DNA from: Candidatus Jettenia ecosi
GTDB taxonomy: Bacteria; Planctomycetota; Brocadiia; Brocadiales; Brocadiaceae
Length of the DNA: 47,296 nucleotides
Direction: 5' to 3'
NCBI GenBank assembly: GCA_005524015.1
Contig: SULG01000020.1
Location: forward strand, 1 to 47,296
The translations under genes were made by a program, and so were the position numbers. Shown here piece by piece: positions 17,066 to 25,440 of this stretch. Within the stretch, counting starts at the first letter, position 1. Each line of letters opens with the position of its first letter. The notes under the pieces were generated by a model that saw only the letters and a list, made by a program, of their open reading frames with translations, was not told the DNA's origin and searched no databases.

Positions 17066-17641
17066 CTATTGAAAGTTTACCTTGGATTCGAAAACGAAGT
17101 TATTATCAGTATTTTTTAACAGAGGAAGCTTTCTGTCCTTCTCTGAGACGATTGGGGTTTCAACAGGCCACGTAATGTTAATATCCGGATCATTCCAGAT
17201 AATTCCCCGGTCACTCTCAGGAGCATACTCTTTTGTACATTTGTAGATAACATCTGCAGTATCACTCAACACTACAAACCCATGAGCAAATGCAGGTGGA
17301 ATGTAAAGCATACGATTATTTTCTTCAGAAAGCTCCACTCCAATCCATTGTCCGAAAGTAGAAGACCCTTCTCTTATGTCTACTGCCACATCAAAGATCT
17401 TTCCTCTTAAGCATCGCACTAATTTACCCTGCGCGCTTGGATTTTTCTGGTAATGAAGTCCCCGGAGGACATTCTTTTTTGATTTTGTATGGTTGTCCTG
17501 AACAAAAGATTCTTCTATACCAAACTGAGCAAAATCTGAATACTTATAAACTTCTATGAAGCATCCCCTTTCATCGTAAAAGACTTTCGGCTCAATGAGT
17601 ATAATCTCAGGTATTGATAATCGCTTAAAATGAAAAGGCAT
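17066..17641 (-). CDS. rfbC: dTDP-4-dehydrorhamnose 3,5-epimerase
   Basis: The protein is 191 residues with a cupin fold. The catalytic His63 lies in VLRGLHYQ, with Y133 and D169 at the positions expected from RmlC. It catalyses the double epimerisation of dTDP-4-keto-6-deoxyglucose on the way to dTDP-L-rhamnose. It lies 14 nt before cysQ. rfbB and rfbD are not in the window, so the pathway is split, or the product feeds a different dTDP sugar. Confidence 0.92.
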   Translation of the reverse strand: MPFHFKRLSIPEIILIEPKVFYDERGCFIEVYKYSDFAQFGIEESFVQDNHTKSKKNVLRGLHYQKNPSAQGKLVRCLRGKIFDVAVDIREGSSTFGQWIGVELSEENNRMLYIPPAFAHGFVVLSDTADVIYKCTKEYAPESDRGIIWNDPDINITWPVETPIVSEKDRKLPLLKNTDNNFVFESKVNFQ

Positions 17642-17669
17642 TAATTCCTCTTTTAAAAAGGCACAAATG

Positions 17670-17761
17670 GGACACAGATTAACACAGATACGTACAGATA
17701 AAATAATAATGTAGGGATTTACGGTTGAAAAATCAGTGTTTATCTGCGTTCTTCTGTGTCC
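17670..17761. repeat. ACACAGAT-type inverted repeat (copy 1)
   Basis: The left arm reads ggacacagattaacacagat, and the right arm ends atctgcgttcttctgtgtcc, forming a long imperfect hairpin of about 92 bp. A longer relative with a different middle is at 35481-35608. It lies directly after the stop of the GxxExxY gene, between it and rfbC. Confidence 0.8.
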
Positions 17762-17784
17762 TATGGTAATTTTTAGGTAGTTAA

Positions 17785-18180
17785 TTATTTTCTAAAATTA
17801 TCAAATACCTTACGTTTAATCTCCGGTTTAGGACCAAAATTAAATAAGAGTCCAACTTCAATATTACTCGCTTTTAAGTAATTCAAAAGCTGTGCTTCAT
17901 TTTCTATTACTAAACCCTTTGCCGCTTTTATCTCCACAATCACCTTATCATCAACGAGTATATCCGTAAAATATTCACCTATAACATTGTTTTCATAGGA
18001 CACTTTTATTGGAGATTGAGAAACAGCAGGAATATCTTCTTTTTTTAATTCTATCATCATTGCACTTTCATAAATCTTTTCTAAAAAACCATAACCCAGT
18101 TTGTTATACACTCTATAAAAAATATTAATGACTTTCTCAGTCAAATCTTTATATTTAATACTCTCATAATCCGTGTTCAT
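17785..18180 (-). CDS. GxxExxY protein (PD-(D/E)XK nuclease fold)
   Basis: The protein is 131 residues, the normal family length. The signature G31-FLE34-KIY37-E is complete. D73 followed by E83-I-K85 fits a PD-(D/E)XK metal site (the PDDEXK_3 family), and Q97 is in the following helix. The biological role of this family is not established. It is not a polysaccharide enzyme, although it lies inside the operon. Its first codons are encoded by a GGACACGGATGAACACGG-type repeat that also encodes the last residues of rfbA through an ATGA overlap. A related inverted repeat follows the gene. The arrangement suggests that gene and repeats arrived as one unit. Confidence 0.88.
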   Translation of the reverse strand: MNTDYESIKYKDLTEKVINIFYRVYNKLGYGFLEKIYESAMMIELKKEDIPAVSQSPIKVSYENNVIGEYFTDILVDDKVIVEIKAAKGLVIENEAQLLNYLKASNIEVGLLFNFGPKPEIKRKVFDNFRK

Positions 18181-18188
18181 CCGTGTCC
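18169..18188 (-). repeat. repeat at the rfbA/GxxExxY junction
   Basis: Read on the minus strand this is ggacacggatgaacacggat, a tandem ACACGGAT motif. It holds the rfbA stop codon and the GxxExxY start codon (ATGA). It is related to the ACACAGAT arms of the element at 17670-17761. Confidence 0.65.
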
Positions 18189-19055
18189 AACCAGATTCAA
18201 GAGATACTGCCCATAACTATTTTTCTTTAAAGGTTCAGCAAGTCTCAATAACTGTTCTTTATCTATGTAGTTCAATCTATATGAAATCTCCTCTATGCAC
18301 GCTATTTTCATTCCCTGCCTTTTTTCTATGGTTGCTATAAACTCTCCGGCCTCCAGAAGGCTCTCAGGTGTCCCTGTATCAAGCCATGCATAACCTCTTC
18401 CAAGAAGCTCAACCCTGAGACTGCCCTTTCTGAGATACTCTTTATTTACATCTGTTATCTCGAGTTCCCCTCTCCATGAAGGCACAATATTCCTGGCTAT
18501 TTCAATAACTTTATTATCGTAAAAATATAGCCCTGTAATTGCGTATCTTGATTTTGGGGACTTGGGTTTCTCCTCTAAGGATATAGCCACCCCATTTTTA
18601 TCAAACTCAACTACCCCATACCGTTCCGGATCATTTACATAATATCCGAATATCGTTGCTCCTTTTTTCATAGATACATCCTGAACAGTTTTTTTTAGCA
18701 AGTCAGTCAGACCATGTCCGTAAAATATATTATCTCCCAATATGAGGCACACGTCATCGCTGCCAATAAATTCCTTACCAAGTAAAAATGCCTCAGCAAG
18801 CCCATTTGGTTGGGGTTGTTCTTTGTATGAGAAACTTAAGCCTAAATGAGAGCCGTCATGGAGTATTTCACGAAATTTGTGGAGATCATGAGGTGTGGAG
18901 ATTATTAAGATTTCCCTTATACCCGCAATCATCAGGACAGATAAAGAATAATATATCATTGGCTTGTCATAAATCGGTAAAAGCTGCTTACACACAGCCA
19001 ACGTTACCGGATATAACCGTGTGCCACTACCACCCGCTAAGATAATACCCTTCAT
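18177..19055 (-). CDS. rfbA: glucose-1-phosphate thymidylyltransferase
   Basis: The protein is 292 residues, full length for RmlA. The nucleotide loop GGSGTRLYP is at 8-16, K23 follows in CKQLLP, and the metal Asp108 sits in [12 protein letters not shown]. The reaction is dTTP plus glucose-1-phosphate to dTDP-glucose and pyrophosphate, the first step to dTDP-rhamnose. It is the first gene of the long minus-strand polysaccharide locus. Its final residues (GHG) and stop are encoded in the junction repeat at 18169-18188. Confidence 0.95.
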   Translation of the reverse strand: MKGIILAGGSGTRLYPVTLAVCKQLLPIYDKPMIYYSLSVLMIAGIREILIISTPHDLHKFREILHDGSHLGLSFSYKEQPQPNGLAEAFLLGKEFIGSDDVCLILGDNIFYGHGLTDLLKKTVQDVSMKKGATIFGYYVNDPERYGVVEFDKNGVAISLEEKPKSPKSRYAITGLYFYDNKVIEIARNIVPSWRGELEITDVNKEYLRKGSLRVELLGRGYAWLDTGTPESLLEAGEFIATIEKRQGMKIACIEEISYRLNYIDKEQLLRLAEPLKKNSYGQYLLNLVGHG

Positions 19056-19113
19056 AGTATTGTTTATAATCTTTTTCTTTACATGTAATGTTTAGGAATT
19101 TCGAAATAGCCAC

Positions 19114-19141
19114 GTAGAGACGCAAAATCTTGCGTCTCTAC
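19114..19141. repeat. GTAGAGACGC palindrome (28 bp)
   Basis: A near-perfect hairpin whose arms begin gtagagacgcaa. It is preceded at 19090-19102 by the tttaggaatttc motif that borders most modular repeats in this window. The same palindrome recurs at 4367-4394 and 25605-25632. It would lie in the untranslated leader of rfbA. Confidence 0.75.
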
Positions 19142-19223
19142 AGGTTCGTGTCAGCCTGATACCAACACGAATCACTAACACTGAAAAGCTATCAAAGGCC
19201 TGATGTAAAATTTAAAGGTAGTT

Positions 19224-19252
19224 GATATACCATAAAAACTTTTGAAAATCAA
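19224..19252 (-). promoter_or_regulatory. possible sigma70 promoter for the rfbA operon
   Basis: On the minus strand TTGATT (19247-19252) and TATATC (19224-19229) are separated by 17 bp. The predicted start near 19217 gives a leader of about 160 nt that contains the GTAGAGACGC hairpin. The match is fair, not strong. Confidence 0.35.
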
Positions 19253-19377
19253 GAATAAACAAAAACGAGGTGATGTACATCTTCTCGTGGGATATATGAT
19301 AATTGATGAGTTTTATTATTGCGAAGCTGATAAAACATCTTATAATCAGGAATACATAACTATTATTTTATAATGAA

Positions 19378-19491
19378 TGTTTAGGAATTTCAAAATTTTT
19401 CATGATGCCGCTAACACACCCTTAACCCCTCTCAAGAGAGGAATAAAAAAGTCCCCTCCTGGGAGGGGATTTAGGGGCATATGCATCAAGC
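19378..19491. repeat. short repeat block with tttaggaatttc border
   Basis: The block begins with the tttaggaatttc border and contains two short imperfect palindromes, one of the ctctcaagagag type and one of the cccctcctgggagggg type. It ends with atgcatcaag just before MITE copy 3. No gene is visible between 19253 and 19491. Confidence 0.5.
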
Positions 19492-19722
19492 TATAGCTCC
19501 AACAGATGAAACCGAACAGAATGTGGGGAAAGTTGAGTCTTTGGCTCATAGGTAAGCGTATGAAATGGAGAGGATTCTTAACATGTCATTGCGAGGGTAG
19601 TGTCCGAAGCAATCCCTTGAATATTTTAGAAGAGATTGCTTCGGAAAAGACCTTCGCAATGACAGACAGGGTGATCCTTCTTCAGTTGATGATATGTTCG
19701 GTTTCATCATTTGGATACTATA
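19492..19722. mobile_element. MITE-like element, copy 3 (231 bp)
   Basis: A complete copy with both terminal inverted repeats, starting TATAGCTCCAACAGATG and ending in the reverse complement of TATAGTATCCAAATGATG. The inner hairpin gtcattgcgaggg...gaagcaatc is present. It differs from copy 5 (29987-30218) at only about half a dozen positions, so the two spread recently. A 77-residue ORF inside is a by-product of the element. Confidence 0.85.
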
Positions 19723-20066
19723 ACATGTGGAAACGGTGAAGAATAACAAACCACCCATAATCCCCCTTGATCCCCCTTTAAAAAAGGGGGAAATGTATAA
19801 TCCCCCTTAGTCCCCCTTTAGAAAAGGGGGAAATGGTGAATGTTTTAGAAAAGGGAGAAAAGTTTGATATTTTTGATCGGGCAAACTTTTCTCAAGAGAA
19901 AATCCTTTCTTCTTTCCCCCCTTTTCTAAACTTATCCTTCTTTCCCGCCTTTTTTAAAGGGGGGTTAGGGGGATTTGAGGGAAACATGGACGCACCTTGC
20001 TCTTTTTCCAGGTGGATACCTCCTTTTTTATGGAACACGAGTCTTAGCTTGATGCATATGGGATTT
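19723..20066 (+). repeat. G/C-run dispersed repeat, copy B
   Basis: It abuts MITE copy 3. Blocks of CCCCCTTTAAAAAAGGGGG type repeat three times, followed by the same tail as at 1-190. The first 70 bp match the copy at 39110-39235 almost exactly in reverse orientation. Confidence 0.75.
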
Positions 20067-20069
20067 AGG

Positions 20070-20285
20070 GGTGGGTAAAAAGTCGTTGGGTTTTGCCTTT
20101 TAAAACCCAACCTAATGTAATGTATAGGAATTTCAATGTTCTTTTGTAGGGGAGAACCTTGTGTTCGCCCTTGCTCTGCACAATCCAGAACGTTTGTGTT
20201 TGTTTCCCATTTGGGCGAACACAAGGTTCTCCCCTACAGAGGTGCTATAAAAAGCAACCGAAGGCCTATTTTATTGAAATTCCTA
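20070..20285 (-). repeat. modular framed palindrome with GGGGAGAACC cargo (copy 1)
   Basis: A small gttgggttttgcc/aaaacccaac hairpin (about 20087-20111) adjoins the border tataggaatttc. Next is an inverted repeat of about 92 bp (20146-20237) whose arms begin gtaggggagaaccttgtgtt. The unit ends in the second border, tataaaaagcaaccgaaggcct. The same cargo with the same borders in the other orientation lies at 24908-25050 and 29446-29590. Confidence 0.8.
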
Positions 20286-20314
20286 AATAGTAAACCAGGA
20301 TATACCATAACTCG

Positions 20315-20528
20315 TAACACGGTAGTCTTTTGAAAAATAACCCTATAGGGGTGAAATATTTATAGAAACATGTGATATACAAAACCTTAGCTCCATCGGA
20401 GCGGCAGATGAAACACAGAAATAACATGCCGCTCCGATGGAGCTTGATTGTGGCAGAATGATGTGTCTATAAACATTTCGCTCCCAACGGAGCTGTTCAC
20501 GGTATTTTTTCAAAAAACTACCGTGTTA
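20315..20528. repeat. inverted-repeat element of 214 bp (TAACACGGTAGT termini)
   Basis: About 25 bp of terminal inverted repeat (taacacggtagtcttttgaa at 20315 and its complement ending at 20528) enclose two GCTCCATCGGAGC-type palindromes. It is structurally a MITE-like element but of a different family, and a single copy in the window. Confidence 0.65.
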
Positions 20529-20697
20529 AGTACCTGACTATAAGTTTTTGTATATTCCTCGTTATCAACAGAAGTCAGAAGCCAGAAGATAGAATATCGT
20601 GCATCAGGCATTGTGTATCCTGTCTTCTGGATTCTGACTTCTGAATTCTCTATTCTGTTGACACAGAGAATGTACAAAAACTTGTGGTCAGGTACTT
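20528..20697. repeat. inverted-repeat element of 170 bp (AAGTACCTGAC termini)
   Basis: The outer arms aagtacctgactataag... and its complement at 20668-20697 match over about 30 bp with few mismatches. An inner pair of 20-bp arms (cagaagtcagaagccagaag) differs at one position. It directly adjoins the previous element and ends 62 bp before the MATE gene. Confidence 0.7.
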
Positions 20698-20759
20698 ACC
20701 ACAATTCTCATAAAGTTATTGATAGTTTGGGAATAAGCATTTGAAAAAAATTAACTTCT

Positions 20760-22109
20760 ATGAAACAACTTGAACTTACAGAAAAAAATCTCAACAACAA
20801 TATCCTTACATTAAGTGTTCCTGTAGTTATTGAAAACATTTTACATATGGGTGTCTTTCTATCAGACACGATCATGGTAAGCCGATTGGGGACAGATGCT
20901 ATTGCTGCAGTGGGTTTGGCAGGTACTCTTTTCTTCATTATCTCTATGGTCTTCTCTTCCTTCAATGTTGGCACAACGAGTATCGTAGCAAGACATGTAG
21001 GTGCAAAAGAATATGAGCAAGCCCGGATGGTCGGGGGCCAATCCATACTTATGTCACTCATTACCGGTATAATAGCCACGCCATTCCTGTTGCTTTTTGC
21101 AAAAAAAATATTAATTCTCATGAGCGCAGAGCCAAACATTGCAGCCCTTGGCAGCGATTTTCTTCACATTATCACGGCATTTCTTGTATTTCGCCTGATT
21201 ACTCTTACCGGTAATGGAATCCTACGAGGAGCAGGTGATACAAAAACTCCCATGAAGATAGCTCTTATTGTCAATGGTATAAACATTCTGCTCAATTGGC
21301 TATTAATCTTTGGTATAGGACCTCTTCCGGAACTCGGCGTTACCGGAGTCGGATGGGCCACAGCCATCGCTTATACTATAGGCGCCGTATTACTCTGTAT
21401 AAGGCTCTTTGCGGGAAGGTATGCTCTGCATATCTCTCTCCGTCATGTGGTACAGATCAATTACCACGCAATCCAAAGAATTATCCGTATTTCTGTTCCT
21501 GCTTCTATTGATGCCGTTCTGACACAGACAGGATACTTATTCTTTACAAAAATTGTCGCTCTCCTTGGCACGGCGCCTCTGGCAGCGCATGAAATTGCTG
21601 TTCGGATCGAAGCGATGTCCTTTATGCCTGGATTCGCCTTAGCGGTTTCGACAGCCACGCTCGTTGGTCAGAGTCTCGGAGGAAAGAATGTAAATCTTGC
21701 ACTGCTCATTATGAGACGTAGTTGCTATTTTGCCCTGATTTTGATGGGGTCATTTGCCTTCATTTTTCTTATCTTTCCTCAGCAAATAGCTATGATATTC
21801 AAACCCGAAGACAAGGTACTCTCATTGTCAGTAGCATGTATCATGGTAGCCGCCATTGAGCAACCTGCCCTCGCTATCTATATGGTTTATGCCGGGGGGC
21901 TTCGCGGAGCGGGTGATACGATAAGTCCCATGATTATAACTATCGTAGGTACTTTATGTTTCCTCGCCCCTCTTGCCTATTTTTTTGGCATTACACTTGG
22001 CTGGGGATTAGCTGGTATATGGTTTGGCTCTGCCCTGGACTGGATTGGCCGCGCTGTCGCTATTTATATTCTCTATAGAAGGGGCAGATGGAAGAGGATT
22101 TATGGGTAA
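20760..22109 (+). CDS. MATE-family multidrug/metabolite exporter
   Basis: The protein is 449 residues with about twelve membrane helices in two homologous halves, as in NorM/DinF proteins. The N-terminal half starts with ILTLSVPVVIENILHMGVFLSDTIMVSRLG, where the Asp fits the cation-coupling region. Both halves carry the RGAGDT motif (repeated near residues 156 and 383) typical of MATE proteins. The role is sodium- or proton-driven export of organic cations or metabolites; the substrate is unknown. No good ribosome site precedes the ATG. It is isolated by repeat arrays on both sides and is not clearly part of an operon. Confidence 0.87.
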   Translation: MKQLELTEKNLNNNILTLSVPVVIENILHMGVFLSDTIMVSRLGTDAIAAVGLAGTLFFIISMVFSSFNVGTTSIVARHVGAKEYEQARMVGGQSILMSLITGIIATPFLLLFAKKILILMSAEPNIAALGSDFLHIITAFLVFRLITLTGNGILRGAGDTKTPMKIALIVNGINILLNWLLIFGIGPLPELGVTGVGWATAIAYTIGAVLLCIRLFAGRYALHISLRHVVQINYHAIQRIIRISVPASIDAVLTQTGYLFFTKIVALLGTAPLAAHEIAVRIEAMSFMPGFALAVSTATLVGQSLGGKNVNLALLIMRRSCYFALILMGSFAFIFLIFPQQIAMIFKPEDKVLSLSVACIMVAAIEQPALAIYMVYAGGLRGAGDTISPMIITIVGTLCFLAPLAYFFGITLGWGLAGIWFGSALDWIGRAVAIYILYRRGRWKRIYG

Positions 22110-22245
22110 ATAAAAGAAAGAACCAATAAGCATTTATAAATCGATAATAAGTTTCTCCATGACCGTATGTTTTCACTTGACTTGCAATGAAAAAGGTATT
22201 AGCATGATTTCATAAGTTAATGAGACCTTCGGCAACCAGGTAACA

Positions 22246-22340
22246 TGTAGGGCAAGGCTTTACCTTGCCTCCCCGCGTGAATGCGCACGGGGATAGCAAA
22301 CCTAAAGGTTTGCCCTACAGAATTGAAATCCCTGTACATG
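22246..22340. repeat. modular framed palindrome with TGTAGGGCAAGG cargo (copy 1)
   Basis: The palindrome 22246-22319 (arms tgtagggcaaggc and its complement, plus an inner aacctaaaggtt) is followed by the border gaattgaaatccctgtacatg. It is preceded by gaccttcggcaac, a form of the other border. Related copies are at 25441 and 29600, and a fragment is near 39020. Confidence 0.7.
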
Positions 22341-22374
22341 AAAATATAACCTCCTTCATTTGTGAGCGTTGGAT

Positions 22375-22761
22375 ATGCCTTTGAAGTATTTCAGAAAAAA
22401 TAAAAATTTAGCAAACAACGTGTTTGTTTCTGTCCTGCTTCCCTATCTCCTCCTGTGTCTGACGATAGGCGGGTTCCATGATAGTATCTTTACCACCCCA
22501 CATTGTGCCCACACCCAACAATCAGCAACTAACGATACAGATACTACACAAATTGGGATCTGTGAGGATGCGTCAGAACACAACTCCGAGACATGTCAAA
22601 TTTGCCAGTGGTTAAAGACACCCTCAACACTTATACGGTTTCTCTTACCAGATACTCAATTCCAGTGTATCTGTGTCAAATTCGTATGCCGTTCCAATCC
22701 ATTACTTCCGTCTCTATCCATCCATAAATTTACCATCCGGCCACCTCCGTCTCTCGCCTGA
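22375..22761 (+). CDS. small exported or membrane-anchored Cys/His protein, unknown
   Basis: The protein is 128 residues from the ATG at 22375; a TTG two codons upstream is also possible. One hydrophobic segment (about 18-36) acts as signal or anchor. A polar middle follows with HCAH and a CxxC in ETCQICQW, then a Pro/Ser-rich C-terminus. The layout resembles short DUF2946-like proteins that accompany metal transport genes, but I cannot confirm the family. It precedes the outer-membrane protein and the zinc ABC genes, separated from them by MITE copy 4. A metal-related role is an inference. Confidence 0.5.
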   Translation: MPLKYFRKNKNLANNVFVSVLLPYLLLCLTIGGFHDSIFTTPHCAHTQQSATNDTDTTQIGICEDASEHNSETCQICQWLKTPSTLIRFLLPDTQFQCICVKFVCRSNPLLPSLSIHKFTIRPPPSLA

Positions 22762-22834
22762 TTTTCAGCATAATAAAAAAACGATAAGGGCTTTAAACAG
22801 GAATAGTATTTGTTTGTTTTCAGGACTTACTAAC

Positions 22835-23130
22835 TATAGTATTCAAGAGATGAAACCGAACAGAATGTGGAGAAAGTCAAGACTTTTGCTATATACAGGT
22901 GTATAGGATGTACGGAATCCTTAACCATGTCATTGCGAGGGCCTTTTCCGAAGCAATCTTTTTTATAATGCCAGATTCAATCAGAGTAATGGACAAATTA
23001 TACTGCGTCTACATAATGACGAATAAAAATAATACAGTACGTACTGAAAAAAATGTGGGTAAGAAGGTGTAATGACCGGTAGCCCTCTGTCAGTTAAGGA
23101 TATGTTCGGTTTCATTCTTTGGATACTATA
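22835..23130. mobile_element. MITE-like element, copy 4 (296 bp, altered core)
   Basis: Both termini match the family, but the right arm of the inner hairpin has been replaced by about 125 bp of unrelated sequence (about 22965-23090). It is therefore longer than the other copies and cannot form the perfect core stem. It lies between the small Cys/His gene and the outer-membrane protein gene, about 110 bp before the latter. Nothing else is seen in 22762-23242. Confidence 0.75.
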
Positions 23131-23242
23131 TTTGTACCTATACACTACCTGAGACTGCGGGGGATTCTGCAGATTTATACTCGTTCATAATAATTTCCTG
23201 CATGATTATTTATATAAGAGTCGTTTTCACAGGAGAGTTCGT

Positions 23243-24901
23243 ATGAGACGGCCAAGTCATCTTTTACTCGTATGCATACTTATTATAGAAAGTAATATAC
23301 CGTATGCATATAGCGAGGTAATAAAGAAGAATTCACAATTGATAAGCACAGAAGAAGATTCAGATAGTATCCGTATGAAAAAGGACGAATTTAATGAGAT
23401 CATTGGGCAACTGCAGGGTATGAGAGACCTTCTGGAAGAGATGAAACAGGATTATGATTCGCGCTTGAAAGAAATGCAAGAAAAGATCGCTACCCTTGAG
23501 AAAGAGAAAACGGAACTCGAAAAAGAAAAAATACCGTGGGAAGAGAATACAACCATCCCTCCGGAGACAGATTCAAAACTCTTAGAGACTTCTGTTACAA
23601 ACGAAGAAGAAGTATCTATGCTATCAAGCACAGATACTATTACAACTACCCCTCCGCCTTCTCAAACAGTATCACCTTCTCCGGAAAGTGAGACAACAGA
23701 ATCTGTCATGCCATCAATGAATGTAACCGCACCTGATCAATCGGCAGGCGCAGGAACAGGACAATGGTCTCCTGCACAACCTGTCACGTTATGGAGTAGC
23801 GGACAGAGTTATATGAATATCTCTTTTAATGGATTGTTTGCGGCAGCAGGTTCTACAGCGAAAGATTTAGAAAAAATTGAAACAGGAGCACATGACCCTG
23901 TTCAGCGAGGATTTACTGTGCAAAATTTAGAAACTACCTTTGAGGGCGCAATAGATCCTTATTTCAAGGGACAAGCAAATATCATTTTTCAAATCGATAA
24001 AGATGGTGAATCGTCTCTCGAAGTGGAAGAAGCTTATCTGACTTCTTTATCGTTACCTCTGAATTTACAGGTAAAGGCCGGAACATTTTTTACCGAATTT
24101 GGCAGACAGAATCAACTTCATCCTCACGCATGGAGTTTTGCAGACCAGCCGTTAGTTAACGGCCGGTTTTTAGGACCGGACGGGATGAGAAACCCCGGCG
24201 CGCGCCTTTCATGGTTAGCTCCTACAAACAACTACACGGAATTATTCTTTACGGTACAAAATAGTCAGGGAGAAACTGTTCACAGCTTCAGATTTGAAGA
24301 AGATGGCACAGGACTGTTTGGGCGTGAGGCAGTGGAAACACGCGTACGCAGCATGGAAGATCTCCTCTATGTTCCACGAATTGCTACCTCCTTTGATATA
24401 ACAGATGAGCAAACCGTTTTATTGGGCGCATCAGCAGCCTTTGGGCCAAATTCCACAGGAAGGGATAAAAATACCCTGATCTACGGGATAGATATGTTTT
24501 GGAAATGGAAGTCTAAATACGCCGCCGGTGGATTCCCCTTCGTCGCCTGGCAGACAGAAGTTATGGGCAGACGTTTCGAAGCCGGAGAAGATGTTAATTC
24601 CAATTTGCCAGACGAAGTAATGAATAACTGGGGCGCTTACTCTCAGATTATGTGGGGATTTAAAAAGCGCTGGATAGCCGGGCTCCGTGGTGATTATGTT
24701 GATGGAGAGAAGGAAGCAACGGATCCTTTAGGATTTGAACGATGGAGACTTTCCCCCAATATTACCTTTTATCCATCAGAATTTTCAAAAATACGGTTGC
24801 AATACAACTACGATACTATCTTAGGCAATGATAGTACGGAACATTCCGTATTTTTACAATTTGAATTTTTGCTGGGTTCACATGGCGCGCACAAGTTCTA
24901 A
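23243..24901 (+). CDS. outer-membrane beta-barrel protein with N-terminal coiled coil (putative metal porin)
   Basis: The protein is 552 residues with a strong AGGAG ribosome site. It has a signal peptide at about 1-24, then a coiled coil at about 45-95 (repeating E/K/L heptads) and a Thr/Pro/Ser linker at about 100-190. The C-terminal region of about 360 residues consists of alternating amphipathic strands and ends in QFEFLLGSHGAHKF rather than a classical terminal Phe strand. The coiled coil plus barrel layout is seen in porins that anchor to peptidoglycan or form trimers. The znuACB genes follow on the same strand, so passage of zinc or another metal across the outer membrane is a reasonable guess. 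There is no TonB box or plug domain, so it is not a TonB-dependent receptor. Confidence 0.65.
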   Translation: MRRPSHLLLVCILIIESNIPYAYSEVIKKNSQLISTEEDSDSIRMKKDEFNEIIGQLQGMRDLLEEMKQDYDSRLKEMQEKIATLEKEKTELEKEKIPWEENTTIPPETDSKLLETSVTNEEEVSMLSSTDTITTTPPPSQTVSPSPESETTESVMPSMNVTAPDQSAGAGTGQWSPAQPVTLWSSGQSYMNISFNGLFAAAGSTAKDLEKIETGAHDPVQRGFTVQNLETTFEGAIDPYFKGQANIIFQIDKDGESSLEVEEAYLTSLSLPLNLQVKAGTFFTEFGRQNQLHPHAWSFADQPLVNGRFLGPDGMRNPGARLSWLAPTNNYTELFFTVQNSQGETVHSFRFEEDGTGLFGREAVETRVRSMEDLLYVPRIATSFDITDEQTVLLGASAAFGPNSTGRDKNTLIYGIDMFWKWKSKYAAGGFPFVAWQTEVMGRRFEAGEDVNSNLPDEVMNNWGAYSQIMWGFKKRWIAGLRGDYVDGEKEATDPLGFERWRLSPNITFYPSEFSKIRLQYNYDTILGNDSTEHSVFLQFEFLLGSHGAHKF

Positions 24902-24907
24902 TTACAT

Positions 24908-25050
24908 GAGGCCTTTGACGACTTTTTTATAACACCGGCGTAGGGGCGAACCTTGTGTTCGCCCGAACGGAAAACACATACAAACGTTTTGAATTGCGCT
25001 GAGTAAGGATGAACACAAGGTTCGCCCCTACAGCAGAACATTGGAATTTC
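24908..25050 (+). repeat. modular framed palindrome with GGGGCGAACC cargo (copy 2)
   Basis: The left border is aggcctttgacgacttttttata. The inverted repeat 24940-25031 has arms beginning gtaggggcgaacc, and the right border is ttggaatttcttaaacg. It is opposite in orientation to the copy at 20070-20285. It starts seven bases after the stop of the porin-like gene. Confidence 0.78.
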
Positions 25051-25296
25051 TTAAACGTTTAAATTAAGCTGCCTTTGGCAGCGACTTTTTGAATATACGG
25101 AAAATATCGGTTAAAAATAACCTCCTGACCCTCTTTACTAACAGAGACAACCCCCTAGCCCCCTTTCTTAAGGGGGATTTCTTCAAGTCCCCCTTAGAAA
25201 AGGGGGATTCAGGGGGTTGTTTCGTATGCTATGATACAAACTTTGAAATTCCTAAACATTACATTAGGTTGGGTTTTAAAAGACAAAACCCAACGA
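25051..25296. repeat. repeat cluster: GCTGCCTTTGGCAGC hairpin, CCCCCT/AGGGGG runs, AAAACCCAAC hairpin
   Basis: Contains ttaaattaagctgcctttgg (recurs at about 25394), CCCC/GGGG runs at 25150-25215, the border tttgaaattcctaaac and a gttgggtttt/aaaacccaac hairpin. That hairpin is the reverse of the block at 20087-20111. The 71-residue ORF here is a translation of these repeats. Confidence 0.6.
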
Positions 25297-25394
25297 CTTT
25301 TTAGATACACGACATATGGCGCTTAAAGACAACCCCCTTGCCCCCTTTCCTAAGGGGGATTTGGGGGAGGCATACGTTTGAATTTCCTATGCAT
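25297..25394 (+). repeat. 98-bp direct repeat, copy 1
   Basis: It matches 29694-29791 at 97 of 98 positions by eye; the one difference is gaggcat versus gagacat. It contains a CCCCTTTCCTAAGGGGG palindrome and ends in the gaatttcctatgcat border. Confidence 0.85.
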
Positions 25395-25440
25395 TAAATT
25401 AAGCTGCCTTTGGCAGCGAATCACGAAAAAACAGTGCCGA

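Noticed and set aside
19506-19758. ORFs on both strands (77 and 70 residues), with near copies at 30002-30304 and 30042-30299
   Set aside because: They are translations of MITE-like copies 3 and 5; they recur because the element recurs and have no ribosome sites.
19892-20224. ORF with YIRLGFKRQNPTTF, also at 25089-25304
   Set aside because: Product of the AAAACCCAAC hairpin and the aattcc border repeat, not a conserved gene.
20136-20333. ORF reading RGEPCVRPCSAQ...GEHKVLPYRGA, also at 29286-29579
   Set aside because: Both are translations of the GGGGAGAACC framed palindrome; the two halves of the protein are the two arms of the hairpin.
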